In this document: one piece after another, positions 36,331-45,830 of the stretch
How the letters are laid out: each line of letters opens with the position of its first letter
Numbering within the stretch: position 1 is the stretch's first letter
Source of the DNA: CBDFGN01 sp965247065
Lineage (GTDB): Bacteria; Bacteroidota; Bacteroidia; Cytophagales; Cyclobacteriaceae
Direction of reading: 5' to 3'
NCBI GenBank assembly: GCA_965247065.1
Contig: CBDFGN010000006.1
Span: 2,418,001 to 2,482,000, forward strand
DNA: 64,000 nt
Program-made: the position numbers and the translations under genes
The notes under the pieces: model-generated
What the model saw: the letters and a program-made list of their open reading frames with translations, nothing else
Database searches by the model: none
Told to the model about the DNA's origin: nothing

Positions 36331-37118
36331 AGGCCGTACTTTTCAATCACTCCGAGGCCAAATAAAGCGTAGTCATATTTCACCGGATCCTTTGAATCCA
36401 TCAATTTCAGATTGTGTGTCAATTCCAGGGCCGCCTTCCAATCGCTGGATTTTCTTTCTATTAAGCCCAGACACCTGGCAACCCGGTCCACATGAACATC
36501 CAAGGGACAAACCAGCTGCCAGGGCCTTATGTTCATCCAGAGTCCGAAGTCCACCCCTGAAGAATCCTTTCTTACCATCCACCGCAGGAACATATTAAGT
36601 CGCTTGCAAGCCGATTTCCGCGTGGGAGTAGATATATGTTTCATGGTTCTACTTGGAGCATGGTCCAAACTAAAAAACAAGTTATGAAAGTGTATCAGTC
36701 CGGCTTCTACGCTTATGTCCTCGGGTTTCATCCCAGTTGCAAAGCCTTCCTCGAGTGATTCGTGATGCTCATAATATTCACGTAAGAAACTTATAAAGTA
36801 GAGAGTATCGGTGGGGTTGAACGTTCTATGCTTAAAGTTCAAGAACCTCTTTAAATCATTTTCATGATGGTTCACAATGAAATCATAAGGCGCGTTGTCC
36901 ATCAAAGCAAATAGGCGATTACAACTGAGGATGATCGTGCTTCTCAATCCCCAAGCCAAAATTGAAGCCCACAATCCGGAAATCTCAATATCTCGGCGAT
37001 CTTTGAATTGATGGGGAATCGAAACAGGATCATCCTTAATAAATGTCTGCCGATTGTATTTTTCAACCTTGGAGTCCAGAAAATCCTTCAAGTCGGCGCC
37101 TGACCCTTTGAAAAGCAC
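36327..37118 (-). CDS. TIGR02757 (DUF2400) family protein
   Basis: A 263-residue cytoplasmic protein of the DUF2400/TIGR02757 family, helical and common in Bacteroidota and some other phyla, distantly resembling HhH-GPD DNA glycosylases. Characteristic blocks are DPVSIPHQFKDRRDIEISGL, FASILAWGL-like (here LWASILAWGLRSTIIL), MFLRWMVRKDSSGVDFGLW and PLDVHVDRVARCLGLIERKS. A role in DNA repair has been suggested for the fold but is not established. The start is GTG (37118). It is separated by 5 nt from the stop of the upstream LysM gene. Confidence 0.9.
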   Translation of the reverse strand: MLFKGSGADLKDFLDSKVEKYNRQTFIKDDPVSIPHQFKDRRDIEISGLWASILAWGLRSTIILSCNRLFALMDNAPYDFIVNHHENDLKRFLNFKHRTFNPTDTLYFISFLREYYEHHESLEEGFATGMKPEDISVEAGLIHFHNLFFSLDHAPSRTMKHISTPTRKSACKRLNMFLRWMVRKDSSGVDFGLWMNIRPWQLVCPLDVHVDRVARCLGLIERKSSDWKAALELTHNLKLMDSKDPVKYDYALFGLGVIEKYGL

Positions 37119-37123
37119 CAGTA

Positions 37124-38194
37124 CTAAAGGAAATAGGTTAAGACAACCGGAAACCGGGCGTCAATAGCACCCAATCGATCGTAAGCCGCCTTCGATATCT
37201 TAATCAATATCTTATCATTATTACCAGTATTAGGAAGCTGGCCTATCACCCTCACAAAGACCCTGAGATTGTTCATCTCATTTCGGATCTGCAGAATAGT
37301 TCCCACCGGAGCCGTTTTGTGAAGGGCGAGATACTTCCGGGTATCCTTAGAATTGTCGATAACCTCCGCCAGGCCATTTTCAAGTATTTCCGTGAAACCA
37401 TTCTGTTGTTTTACAATTCTATCCTTCCCAACCTCATTCGGAGAAACAATTATGGTTGGTGGAATCTCCTTTTGAGGAATCTCCTCTAGCTGCACATGGG
37501 TCCGCTCAATCCGCTCTTCTTGTTGAGGCACATCGTATTCAATGGAATCTGCCACTACCTCAACGGAACCAACGATCAACATCTGACCTACGCGGAGATC
37601 ATCACCAGATATGTCATTCCATTGGCGTAATTGATCCACCGTAGCACCATGGATGGATGCCACGGAATACAGCGTTTGGCCAGGCTGCACTTTATGATAT
37701 TTAGATTGCGGATCAAGCTTAAAGTCGGCCTCAAACGTAGAAGCACTGGATCGCACTATCAAGACCTGGCCAACCTCAAGCGTGCTTTGAGTCAAGTGGT
37801 TCCAGACTTTGAGTTCCTGAATAGTAACCCCGTAACGTTGACCTATGGAGTGCAAGGTCTCAGAGCTTCTAACAATATGCTGGCCTTGAGATAATCCACC
37901 TGGAGTGCTCGGAATCCTAAGAGTTTGACCAATCTTGAGTCCATTACCTAAGGTCGGATTCGCCTTTTCGATTTCTGATACCTGGGTGTGGTAGCGTCTA
38001 GCGAGAGAGTACAAGGTTTCTTTGGATTCAACCCGGTGCATTATGAAAGCAGTGCCATCCTGAATCTCAATGCCCAATGAATCCAGATTTGCTGCCCAAC
38101 AACTGGTTGTTCCTAAAATCCAAAGGATAGCACATGCGAGCCCTCCAGGACCAATCCTGCTAAATGCTCTGCCTCTAACAATACCTGACACCAT
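37124..38194 (-). CDS. exported LysM protein with C-terminal RlpA-like domain
   Basis: A 356-residue exported protein. After a signal peptide (about 1-35) come three LysM repeats, each about 45 residues: MHRVESKETLYSLARRYHTQ (about 53), HIVRSSETLHSIGQRYGVT (about 106) and YHKVQPGQTLYSVASIHGAT (about 165). They bind glycans of peptidoglycan. The C-terminal 90 residues (NGLAEVIDNSKDTRKYLALH, APVGTILQIRNEMNNLRVFV, VRVIGQLPNTG) look like a double-psi barrel of the RlpA type. It may therefore be a septal peptidoglycan-binding protein; catalytic residues could not be judged. Upstream region to 38338 is shared with the divergent nfeD-like gene. Confidence 0.88.
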   Translation of the reverse strand: MVSGIVRGRAFSRIGPGGLACAILWILGTTSCWAANLDSLGIEIQDGTAFIMHRVESKETLYSLARRYHTQVSEIEKANPTLGNGLKIGQTLRIPSTPGGLSQGQHIVRSSETLHSIGQRYGVTIQELKVWNHLTQSTLEVGQVLIVRSSASTFEADFKLDPQSKYHKVQPGQTLYSVASIHGATVDQLRQWNDISGDDLRVGQMLIVGSVEVVADSIEYDVPQQEERIERTHVQLEEIPQKEIPPTIIVSPNEVGKDRIVKQQNGFTEILENGLAEVIDNSKDTRKYLALHKTAPVGTILQIRNEMNNLRVFVRVIGQLPNTGNNDKILIKISKAAYDRLGAIDARFPVVLTYFL

Positions 38195-38337
38195 TGCTTG
38201 TAAAAGTAATAAGAAACAAGATTAGCCCGCCCTTGATTGAGTTCCTAACCAAATAATTTGTAGGACGTTGGTAACTCTGGCGGATTTCCTGCTAATCGGT
38301 AAATTCCGTAAATTATTTATCTTAGGTTTATATATCT

Positions 38338-39729
38338 GTGAAACCAGCTGCTGCAAATCGAGTTCGTACCCTTGTCGCTGGAAGTGTTGGCTTCCTGATG
38401 ATGAATTTTGCCCTGATACAAGACTCGGTTTCCGACGAGCCCCTAGTCTTCCTAATGGAGCTCAAAGCGCCTATTGACCCCCGAACCAATCGCTACGTGG
38501 AATTAGCACTCACTCAGGCTGAAGAGCTGAAAGCGGACTATGTGATCATCGAAATGGACACGTACGGAGGAGCCGTCACTGATGCAGATGACATTCGCAC
38601 CCGGATTTTGGAATTCCCTGCTCCGATATTCGTATTCATAAATAAGGATGCCGCTTCTGCGGGGGCGCTCATTTCGATTGCCTGCGACAGTATCTACATG
38701 GCAGCCGGAGCTAGCATCGGAGCGGCAACTGTAGTAACGCCAGATGGCCAGGCGGCCCCGGACAAATACCAATCCTACATGCGATCGATAATGCGATCCA
38801 CCGCGGAAGCCACCGGCAGGGATCCGAAAATCGCGGAAGCCATGGTAGATGAAGATCTGGAGGTCGAGGGAATAACTGAAGAGGGAAAGGTCCTGACGTT
38901 TTCAACATCAGAAGCGATAGAATACGGCTTTTGCGAGGGAAAGGTGAAATCAATTCAGGAGATTTTGGAGAGGAACAATATCACGGCCTACCGAACTCAT
39001 GAATTCAATTTGGGAGGCAGCGAAAAATTCATTTCCTTTTTCCTTAACCCCATGGTTAGCGGAATCCTGATTCTGATCATCCTGGGTGGAATATATTTTG
39101 AACTGCAGACTCCCGGGGTAGGGTTTCCGTTGCTTGCGGCACTGGTTGCTGCCATTTTTTACTTTACCCCGTACTATTTAAACGGGTTAGCCGAGAACTG
39201 GGAGATCGCCGTATTTTTTCTAGGTCTTGCGCTCCTTGCTCTTGAAGTTTTTGTCATACCTGGATTTGGGGTTGCGGGCATAGCTGGGATTACCTGCATG
39301 ATCGGTGCCCTGATATTGGTAATGCTGGATAATAACGTGTTTGATTTTTCCTTTGTCAAAGCCGAAGAGATCCTCAAAGCGGCCGCCGCGACGCTGGCAG
39401 GTTTGCTAGGTTCGGTGGTTCTGCTGTTTTTTGGAGGCGTGAGGTTGGCCGACAGCAAATTATTCCGAATAGTAGCCCTGCAGCAGGTTCAGGCCAAAGA
39501 AGAAGGATACACCTCCAATTTCAAGACCGGATCTTTTCTGGGTAAGACTGGAACAGCCTTTACAGTACTTCGTCCCAGCGGCAAAATCCTAATAGACGGG
39601 ACCATTTACGATGCTTTCACCAGGGGTGACTTCATAGAAAAAGACCAGGAGGTCATCGTTGTAGGAGAAGAGGGCACATCACTCAAAGTCAAGATAGCAG
39701 ATTCCCCGCCCCCCACAGCAGGCACCTGA
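38338..39729 (+). CDS. NfeD family membrane protein with ClpP-like protease domain
   Basis: A 463-residue long-form NfeD protein. A signal/membrane segment leads, then a ClpP-crotonase serine protease domain (about 35-220) with EMDTYGGAVTDADDIRT and KDAASAGALISIACDSIYMA (catalytic Ser in SAG), then four membrane segments (about 230-370) and a C-terminal OB-fold NfeD domain (GKTGTAFTVLRPSGKILIDG, GDFIEKDQEVIVVGEEGTSL). Family members act with stomatin/flotillin proteins in membrane quality control. No flotillin gene is adjacent. The start codon is GTG at 38338. Confidence 0.92.
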   Translation: MKPAAANRVRTLVAGSVGFLMMNFALIQDSVSDEPLVFLMELKAPIDPRTNRYVELALTQAEELKADYVIIEMDTYGGAVTDADDIRTRILEFPAPIFVFINKDAASAGALISIACDSIYMAAGASIGAATVVTPDGQAAPDKYQSYMRSIMRSTAEATGRDPKIAEAMVDEDLEVEGITEEGKVLTFSTSEAIEYGFCEGKVKSIQEILERNNITAYRTHEFNLGGSEKFISFFLNPMVSGILILIILGGIYFELQTPGVGFPLLAALVAAIFYFTPYYLNGLAENWEIAVFFLGLALLALEVFVIPGFGVAGIAGITCMIGALILVMLDNNVFDFSFVKAEEILKAAAATLAGLLGSVVLLFFGGVRLADSKLFRIVALQQVQAKEEGYTSNFKTGSFLGKTGTAFTVLRPSGKILIDGTIYDAFTRGDFIEKDQEVIVVGEEGTSLKVKIADSPPPTAGT

Positions 39730-39735
39730 TTTGCG

Positions 39736-40476
39736 ATGAGAATATTAGGTGTCATACCTGCGCGATATGAGTCCACTCGTTTTCCGGGCAAGGCTTTGGT
39801 CGATATAATGGGCAAAACCATGATCCAACGGGTATTTGAACAAGCAGTGCAAGCAAGCTGCCTTTCAAAAGTACTGGTCGCCACCGATGACCGAAGGATT
39901 TTTGACCATGTAAGAGCTTTCAAAGGGGAGGCCTTGATGACCAGCCGGTCCCATCAAACCGGAACCGACCGATGCCTGGAGGTGCTGCTGGCTCAAACGG
40001 AGGAATACGATTTCGTGATAAATATTCAGGGAGATGAGCCCCTGATCGAACCCTCTCAAATAGATACTTTAGGAGGAGTATTGACGCCTCAGATCCAAAT
40101 CGCTACACTGGCTAAGAAAATCGACAAGAAGAAGGAGATATTTGACCCCAACGTAGTTAAGGTCGTCTTTGATCATCAATACAAGGCCCTGTATTTCAGC
40201 CGATCAACCATTCCTCATAGTCAGAAGTCATCACCAGAACAGTGGTATGAGAAGCATGCCTTCTTTAAACATCTGGGAATCTACGCCTACCGGCATGACG
40301 TTTTGAACCAATACGCCCGCCTTGAAACCTCTAGCCTTGAAAAAACCGAATCCCTGGAGCAACTGCGATGGTTATCCAATGGCTTTAGTGTTACGGTTGG
40401 CTTGACCCAGTTAGAAACTACCGGGATCGATACTCCTGAGGATCTCAAGAAGATTCTGGAGATGCTCTCGAGCTAG
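39736..40476 (+). CDS. kdsB: 3-deoxy-manno-octulosonate cytidylyltransferase
   Basis: KdsB activates Kdo as CMP-Kdo for lipopolysaccharide core synthesis. It has 246 residues. The N-terminus ILGVIPARYESTRFPGKAL (about 3-21) is the nucleotide-binding motif; ATDDRRIFDHV near 54 and NIQGDEPLIEPSQID near 95 are also conserved, as is KHLGIYAYRHDVL near 178. It lies 6 nt after the NfeD-like gene and so is probably cotranscribed. It fits with the lpx genes in showing a Gram-negative LPS-producing envelope. Confidence 0.97.
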   Translation: MRILGVIPARYESTRFPGKALVDIMGKTMIQRVFEQAVQASCLSKVLVATDDRRIFDHVRAFKGEALMTSRSHQTGTDRCLEVLLAQTEEYDFVINIQGDEPLIEPSQIDTLGGVLTPQIQIATLAKKIDKKKEIFDPNVVKVVFDHQYKALYFSRSTIPHSQKSSPEQWYEKHAFFKHLGIYAYRHDVLNQYARLETSSLEKTESLEQLRWLSNGFSVTVGLTQLETTGIDTPEDLKKILEMLSS

Positions 40477-40489
40477 TAAAGCCCATAGG

Positions 40490-41209
40490 TTACAATTTTG
40501 GTCTCAGCACAGACCAAACGTTCTGAGCCACAACCTTATGCCCCTCTGCGGTTGGGTGAATACCATCCCTCTGATTAAGCTCCTTCTCCCCTCCTACTCC
40601 TTCCAGTAGAAACGGGATCAATAGGGCGTCGTTGGTTTCGGCAATATCAGGAAAGACCTGCCGGAATTCCGCGCTGTATAATTCCCCCATGTTAGGGGGA
40701 ATTTGCATGCCGGCTAATAGAATAAGAGTTTCAGAGTTCTCGGCTTTCACAATATCAATTATTTGCTGCAGATTTCTGCGGGTTTCTTCGGGGCTAATGC
40801 CTCGCAGTCCATCATTTCCACCAAGTTCGAGGACAAAGACATCAACTTTCTGCCTTAGCACCCATTGAATGCGGTTTTTTCCGCTTGCGGTAGTCTCACC
40901 ACTTAATCCAGCATTGATGACCTTGTAATTTAAGTCAAGCGAATCAATTAAGGCTTGGATCAAAGCAGGAAAGGCCTCAGGAGGCTCTACACCGTACCCG
41001 GCAGTTAAACTATTGCCAAAAAACAGGATGATTTTCTTCGGGGATACAGCCGACACCGACGATAGCTTTTCTTGGGCTTCGGATTTTTTCTGGCCGCTTC
41101 GTATCTTCCCTTCTCCACAACTAAGTAGGCCCAGGGATATGATTCCCAGATAAAACCAAATCCTAATTGGATTACCCAGATAGAACCGTTCAATTAGTTC
41201 ATTCACCAT
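40490..41209 (-). CDS. SGNH/GDSL arylesterase (TesA-like) lipoprotein
   Basis: A 239-residue SGNH hydrolase. The N-terminal hydrophobic segment ends at SLGLLSC (about residue 31), a probable lipobox, so it is likely lipidated and periplasmic. Block I is ILFFGNSLTAGYGV (catalytic Ser near 68), block III VFVLELGGNDGLRGI (near 130), block V DGIHPTAEGHKVV (Asp and His near 222-225). This is the TesA/arylesterase type. The natural ester substrate is unknown. Convergent with kdsB. Confidence 0.92.
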   Translation of the reverse strand: MVNELIERFYLGNPIRIWFYLGIISLGLLSCGEGKIRSGQKKSEAQEKLSSVSAVSPKKIILFFGNSLTAGYGVEPPEAFPALIQALIDSLDLNYKVINAGLSGETTASGKNRIQWVLRQKVDVFVLELGGNDGLRGISPEETRRNLQQIIDIVKAENSETLILLAGMQIPPNMGELYSAEFRQVFPDIAETNDALLIPFLLEGVGGEKELNQRDGIHPTAEGHKVVAQNVWSVLRPKL

Positions 41210-41329
41210 TTATCGGGATCAGTAGCAAGTGATCGAAAATCGCCAACAACTTGATTTTCTTTTCGTTGGATTTAACAAATCAGGAGTTAAGCAGTTGTAT
41301 TTTTGTTGAGCGAATTCACTGAGTCTTAT

Positions 41330-42016
41330 ATGAATAATATCTTAAAGGTAGATAACCTTACCAAGACATTCCAAAGCGGGGATAAAATTCTGACCGTGGT
41401 CGATGAGGTTTCCTTCGTGGTGGAAGAAGGAGAAACGTTTTCGATCGTGGGGCCCTCTGGAAGCGGAAAAACTACTCTGCTTGGACTCTGTGCAGGATTA
41501 GATCGCAGCACTTCAGGAACCGTTGAACTTGACGGAATCAGACTGGATGACTTGAACGAGGATGAAAGGGCGGAAATTAGAAATCAGCTGGTTGGATTCA
41601 TCTTTCAAAACTTTCAGTTGATGCCGACGCTTACGGCGCTTGAAAACGTGATGGTTCCTTTGGAGTTGAGACGCTCAAACAACGCCCAAAGTTCCGGGCT
41701 CGAATTGCTTGATAGAGTAGGCATAGCTGACAGATCCCACCACTACCCGACCCAGTTATCGGGCGGCGAGCAACAGCGGGTGTCCCTGGCAAGAGCCTTT
41801 GCCAATCGGCCCAAGATCCTGTTCGCCGATGAGCCCACCGGTAATCTGGATGAAGAAACATCAGAAAAGGTTGCAAACCTTATGTTTGACCTTAACCGAG
41901 AGGCGGGCACAACCCTGGTTTTGGTAACCCATAACATGGAATTGGCCCATCGCACGCACAGGATTATTCGAATCAAGGGCGGCAAACTGGTCGATGAGCA
42001 GCTAACGGTATCCTGA
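41330..42016 (+). CDS. ABC transporter ATP-binding protein of the LolD/YbbA type
   Basis: The ATPase of a FtsX-type export system. I chose the ATG at 41330 (MNNILKVDNLTKTF), giving 228 residues; the frame has 9 more codons upstream. Walker A is VGPSGSGKTTLLGLCAG near 40, the signature is QLSGGEQQRVSLARAFANRP near 145, and Walker B ILFADEPTGNLDEET. It overlaps the permease gene by one base (TGATG). The pair resembles YbbA-YbbP, which sits beside TesA in many bacteria; here the TesA-like esterase is the divergent neighbour, supporting that identity. Confidence 0.93.
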   Translation: MNNILKVDNLTKTFQSGDKILTVVDEVSFVVEEGETFSIVGPSGSGKTTLLGLCAGLDRSTSGTVELDGIRLDDLNEDERAEIRNQLVGFIFQNFQLMPTLTALENVMVPLELRRSNNAQSSGLELLDRVGIADRSHHYPTQLSGGEQQRVSLARAFANRPKILFADEPTGNLDEETSEKVANLMFDLNREAGTTLVLVTHNMELAHRTHRIIRIKGGKLVDEQLTVS

Positions 42017-44559
42017 TGCACCAGTCCAAGTTAAATTTTCGATGGATGGTGCGCATGGCCTGGCGGGACAGCCGACGTAGCCGATCGAGGTTAATTCTCT
42101 TTACCGCATCCATCGTCCTGGGTATCGCCGCTTTGGTTGCAATAAATTCCTTCAAGGAAAATCTGGAGAATGACATCAACCGACAAGCAAAGGAGCTCCT
42201 GGGAGCTGATTTGGTCATATATGGCAATCAATCGGCTAGCGATAGTTTGATTTGGCTTTTTGACTCGCTCGGTGGGGACCGATCCATAGAAAAAAGTTTC
42301 GCCTCCATGATCCTCTTTCCCAAGAATGACGGCACCAGGCTGGTAAATGTTCGTGCGATCTCTGGAATATACCCATATTTTGGAGCCATTGAAACCAATC
42401 CTGCAGCCGCACAAGAAGGATTCCGATCGGGACGGAAAGCTCTGGTTGATAAGACGTTAATGATCCAGTATGAGATTTCCAACAAGGATTCCATTAGGGT
42501 GGGTAACCTTGCCTTTGAAATTGAGGGGGAAATCGAAAATCTTCCTGGCCAAACCGGAATCACCGCCACGGTCGCTCCGCCTGTTTATATTCCAGGCAAA
42601 TATTTGGAAAGGACAGGTCTGGAAACCAAGGGAAGCCGTATAACCTACCGCTACTATTTCAAATTCGAAAGGGATCGGGACATTGATGGGTTGGTGGAAG
42701 CGATTGACAATCGATTGGGTGATGAGGCCATGAGATATGATACGGTCCAAAGCAGGAAGGAAAGCGTAGGCCGCACTTTTGAGAACCTGGCCCGATTCCT
42801 GAATTTGGTCGGTTTTATCGCATTGTTGCTGGGCTGCGTGGGCGTAGCCAGTTCGGTGCACATATATGTTAAAGAAAAACTGGATTCGGTAGCAGTACTC
42901 AGATGCATTGGAGCCACGGGCAATCAGGCTTTTATTATTTATTTATTCCAAATTGTTTTGATGGGTGTAATCGGCTCCATTACCGGTGTAATATTGGGGA
43001 GCCTGGTTCAAACTGTCCTGCCCGAGATTTTTGGCGAATTCCTACCTTTGGAGGTCCAGGTTTCTGTCAGTTGGTCGGCGATCTTACAGGGCTTCCTTAC
43101 CGGGATTGCCATTTCGATTTTATTTGCTCTTCTGCCCCTTATTTCAATTCGCAAAACCTCACCCTTAAGAACCCTAAGAGCGTCCTACGAAGACCCTGAA
43201 CTTAAGTACGACCCGATCAAGTGGGCGGTTATCTTGGTGATTGCCGTCTTTATTCTTGGCTTTTCCTACTGGCAAATTCAGAATTGGGGTGAGTCAATCA
43301 TTTTCAGTCTTTCCCTGGGGTTGGCCTTTTTGCTGCTGGCCGGTCTAGCCAAGCTGGTTATGTGGCTCATCCGAAAATATTTCCCCTTCAGCTGGAGTTA
43401 TATCTCGCGTCAGAGTCTGGCTAATTTATACCGCCCGAATAACCAAACGGTAATCCTGATGGTATCCATCGGGTTAGGCACGGCGCTTATAACCACGCTG
43501 TTTTTCGTACAAGATCTTTTGATAAAGAAGGTTCGATTCTCGGGCAGCGATGAGCAGCCCAATATGGTCTTGTTCGATATTCAAACCAATCAAAAGGATC
43601 AAGTAGCGGATTTGGTCCAAAACTATCATCTACCCATAATCCAGCAAGTGCCCGTAGTGACCCTCAGGGTACTGGAGATAAACGGGTTTACCAAGGAGGA
43701 CGTGGAAGCAGATTCCACATTGGAAATACCCCTTTGGCCTTATAGGCGAGAATACCGGGTAACCTACCGGGACAGCCTAATAAGTTCCGAGGAAACGGTC
43801 AGAGGAGACTGGGGTGATGTCACCCAAAACAGGGGCGATTCGATTTTTATTTCCTTGGAAGATGGACATGCGGAAGCCCTTAAATTGGAAATCGGTGATC
43901 CGCTCCTCCTCAATGTACAAGGTGCCCTGATGAAAACCTACCTGGGTCATACCCGTGAGGTGGATTGGCAACGGGTTCAAACCAATTTCCTAATCGTTTT
44001 TCCCAACGGAGCATTAGAAAACGCTCCTCAATTTCACGTGCTTATGACCCGGGCTGATTCCGAAAAAGTATCGGCTGATTTTCAAAGAGCCCTGGTTAAA
44101 ACCTATCCCAACATATCTGTAATTGACCTGGCTCTTATATTGGCGACGCTTGATGACATCCTCAACAAGATTGCCTTCGTCATCAGGTTTATGGCTCTTT
44201 TTAGCATTATCACTGGATTGATTGTCCTGGTAAGCTCGGTAATCATCAGCAAGTTCCAGCGAATTCGGGAGTCGGTGCTTCTTCGGACCCTTGGAGCCCA
44301 TAAGTGGCAAATTTTCAGGATTAACGCCCTGGAATATTTCTTTTTGGGAAGCATGGCTTCTGCCTCGGGTATTGTAATTTCACTTATCGGCAGTTGGGCT
44401 CTTGCTTATTTCAATTTTCAGCTCGAGTTTATTCCCGATTTTATTCCAATGATTGGTGTTTATCTGGTTATTACCGGAATAACCGTGCTCATCGGGTTAT
44501 TGAATCATCGCAACATCGTTCAAAAGCCGCCACTGGAAATCCTGCGAGCAGAGGTTTAA
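42016..44559 (+). CDS. FtsX-like ABC transporter permease (YbbP type)
   Basis: An 847-residue permease with two FtsX-like halves: membrane segments at about 30-50, then an extracytoplasmic domain, a bundle of three segments at about 265-390 (IALLLGCVGVASSVHIYVK, LRCIGATGNQAF), two more near 410-450, a second large extracytoplasmic domain, and a terminal bundle at about 715-835 (LLRTLGAHKWQIFRINALEY). This ten-segment double-FtsX layout is that of YbbP. With the ATPase and a nearby TesA-like esterase it probably forms the YbbAP-TesA-type system, whose substrate is thought to be a hydrophobic envelope molecule. Confidence 0.92.
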   Translation: MHQSKLNFRWMVRMAWRDSRRSRSRLILFTASIVLGIAALVAINSFKENLENDINRQAKELLGADLVIYGNQSASDSLIWLFDSLGGDRSIEKSFASMILFPKNDGTRLVNVRAISGIYPYFGAIETNPAAAQEGFRSGRKALVDKTLMIQYEISNKDSIRVGNLAFEIEGEIENLPGQTGITATVAPPVYIPGKYLERTGLETKGSRITYRYYFKFERDRDIDGLVEAIDNRLGDEAMRYDTVQSRKESVGRTFENLARFLNLVGFIALLLGCVGVASSVHIYVKEKLDSVAVLRCIGATGNQAFIIYLFQIVLMGVIGSITGVILGSLVQTVLPEIFGEFLPLEVQVSVSWSAILQGFLTGIAISILFALLPLISIRKTSPLRTLRASYEDPELKYDPIKWAVILVIAVFILGFSYWQIQNWGESIIFSLSLGLAFLLLAGLAKLVMWLIRKYFPFSWSYISRQSLANLYRPNNQTVILMVSIGLGTALITTLFFVQDLLIKKVRFSGSDEQPNMVLFDIQTNQKDQVADLVQNYHLPIIQQVPVVTLRVLEINGFTKEDVEADSTLEIPLWPYRREYRVTYRDSLISSEETVRGDWGDVTQNRGDSIFISLEDGHAEALKLEIGDPLLLNVQGALMKTYLGHTREVDWQRVQTNFLIVFPNGALENAPQFHVLMTRADSEKVSADFQRALVKTYPNISVIDLALILATLDDILNKIAFVIRFMALFSIITGLIVLVSSVIISKFQRIRESVLLRTLGAHKWQIFRINALEYFFLGSMASASGIVISLIGSWALAYFNFQLEFIPDFIPMIGVYLVITGITVLIGLLNHRNIVQKPPLEILRAEV

Positions 44560-44619
44560 GATGGATTGCCTTGGGGCGAGAATTTCCCGATTCGCGGACA
44601 ACCGCCCTTTATACAAAGA

Positions 44620-45807
44620 ATGGATATCGATAAACTTAGAGGCGAAACCAGAGGTACCGAACATGTCATCCACTTAAATAACGCAGGAGCATCCCTGGTG
44701 GCGATCCCGGTCAGGCAAGCGGTTCGGGAATACCAGGATTACGAGGAACTGCACGGAGGATATGAAGCTGCCCGCCACTTTCGAAAGGAACTAAGAGCCA
44801 CCTATACCAGCACCGCAAACTTCATCAATGCGAATCCTGAAGAAATTGCGCTGATGGAAAGCGCTACTACTGCGTGGGGGGCTGTTTTTTACTCCCTGCC
44901 CTTTTCCAGGGGGGACATTATACTTACATCATCCGTCGAATACGCGAGCAACTATATCCCCTATCTGCAGGCTCAAAAGCGGTATGGTGTCGAAATACTG
45001 GTTGTCCCTAACGACAAACACGGTCAAGTCGATGTAGCTGCTCTGGAGGCCCTGATAAATCTCAGGGTGAAGCTCATTTCCATCACACATATTCCAACCA
45101 ATAGTGGGTTGGTGAACCCAATAGAGGAAATAGGATCCGTAGCCGAAAAACACAACATCTTGTATTTGGTAGACGCGTGTCAATCCCTGGGACAGTATCC
45201 CCTGGATGTTGAAAAGATTCGATGTGATTTCTTGTCTGCTACCGGAAGAAAGTTTCTGAGGGGACCCAGAGGCTCTGGATTTCTGTTCATCAAAGATAAG
45301 CGCATAAGCCAAATCGAACCATGGCTATTAGACCTGCATGGGGCGACCTGGACTGGACCTCAGCAATATCAAATGCAACCCGATGCTACCCGTTTTGAGA
45401 CGTGGGAGAGTAATCCAGCCAATCAACTTGGGTTCAAAGCGGCAATAGAATACGCTAATAATCTTGGGGTTGAAAACATTTAGGCTCGAATAACCGATCT
45501 AGCCGCTCAATTGAGAGAGAACCTTCATCAGCTTAGTGGCGTCTCACTCCACGACCCGGGCCAGGTCAAGTGCGGAATCGTGACTTTCTCTACGCCAGGA
45601 CTGAGACCAGCGATCCTTCAACGAAAGCTGGAAGACAGGGGGATCAACGTTTCAGTCGTCGGCAACGAAAACACCTATTTGGATTCGATGGAAAATAATC
45701 TTGAAGAATTGGTCAGAGCATCTGTACACTACTATAACACTTCGGAAGAAATAGGCATTTTTGTTAAGGAATTAGCTGATCTAATGAGCTCGATGGCAGG
45801 GCACTAG
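44620..45807 (+). pseudogene. class V aminotransferase interrupted by one in-frame TAG
   Basis: A PLP-dependent class V aminotransferase/cysteine desulfurase-like protein of about 395 codons, read from the ATG at 44620 (MDIDKLRGETRGTEHVIHLN). PLP contacts appear in MESATTAWGAVFYSLPFSRG, LYLVDACQSLGQYPLDVEKI and the Lys of SATGRKFLRGPRGSGF near residue 210. At 45481-45483 a TAG follows LGVENI, and the same frame goes on with ARITDLAAQLRENL to a proper end at 45807. Homologues usually have Glu or Gln there, so CAG to TAG is a simple explanation. Whether it is a true nonsense mutation, readthrough or a sequence error is not decidable here. Confidence 0.85.
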
Positions 45808-45830
45808 GACCTGATTTTGGACCGGTAAAT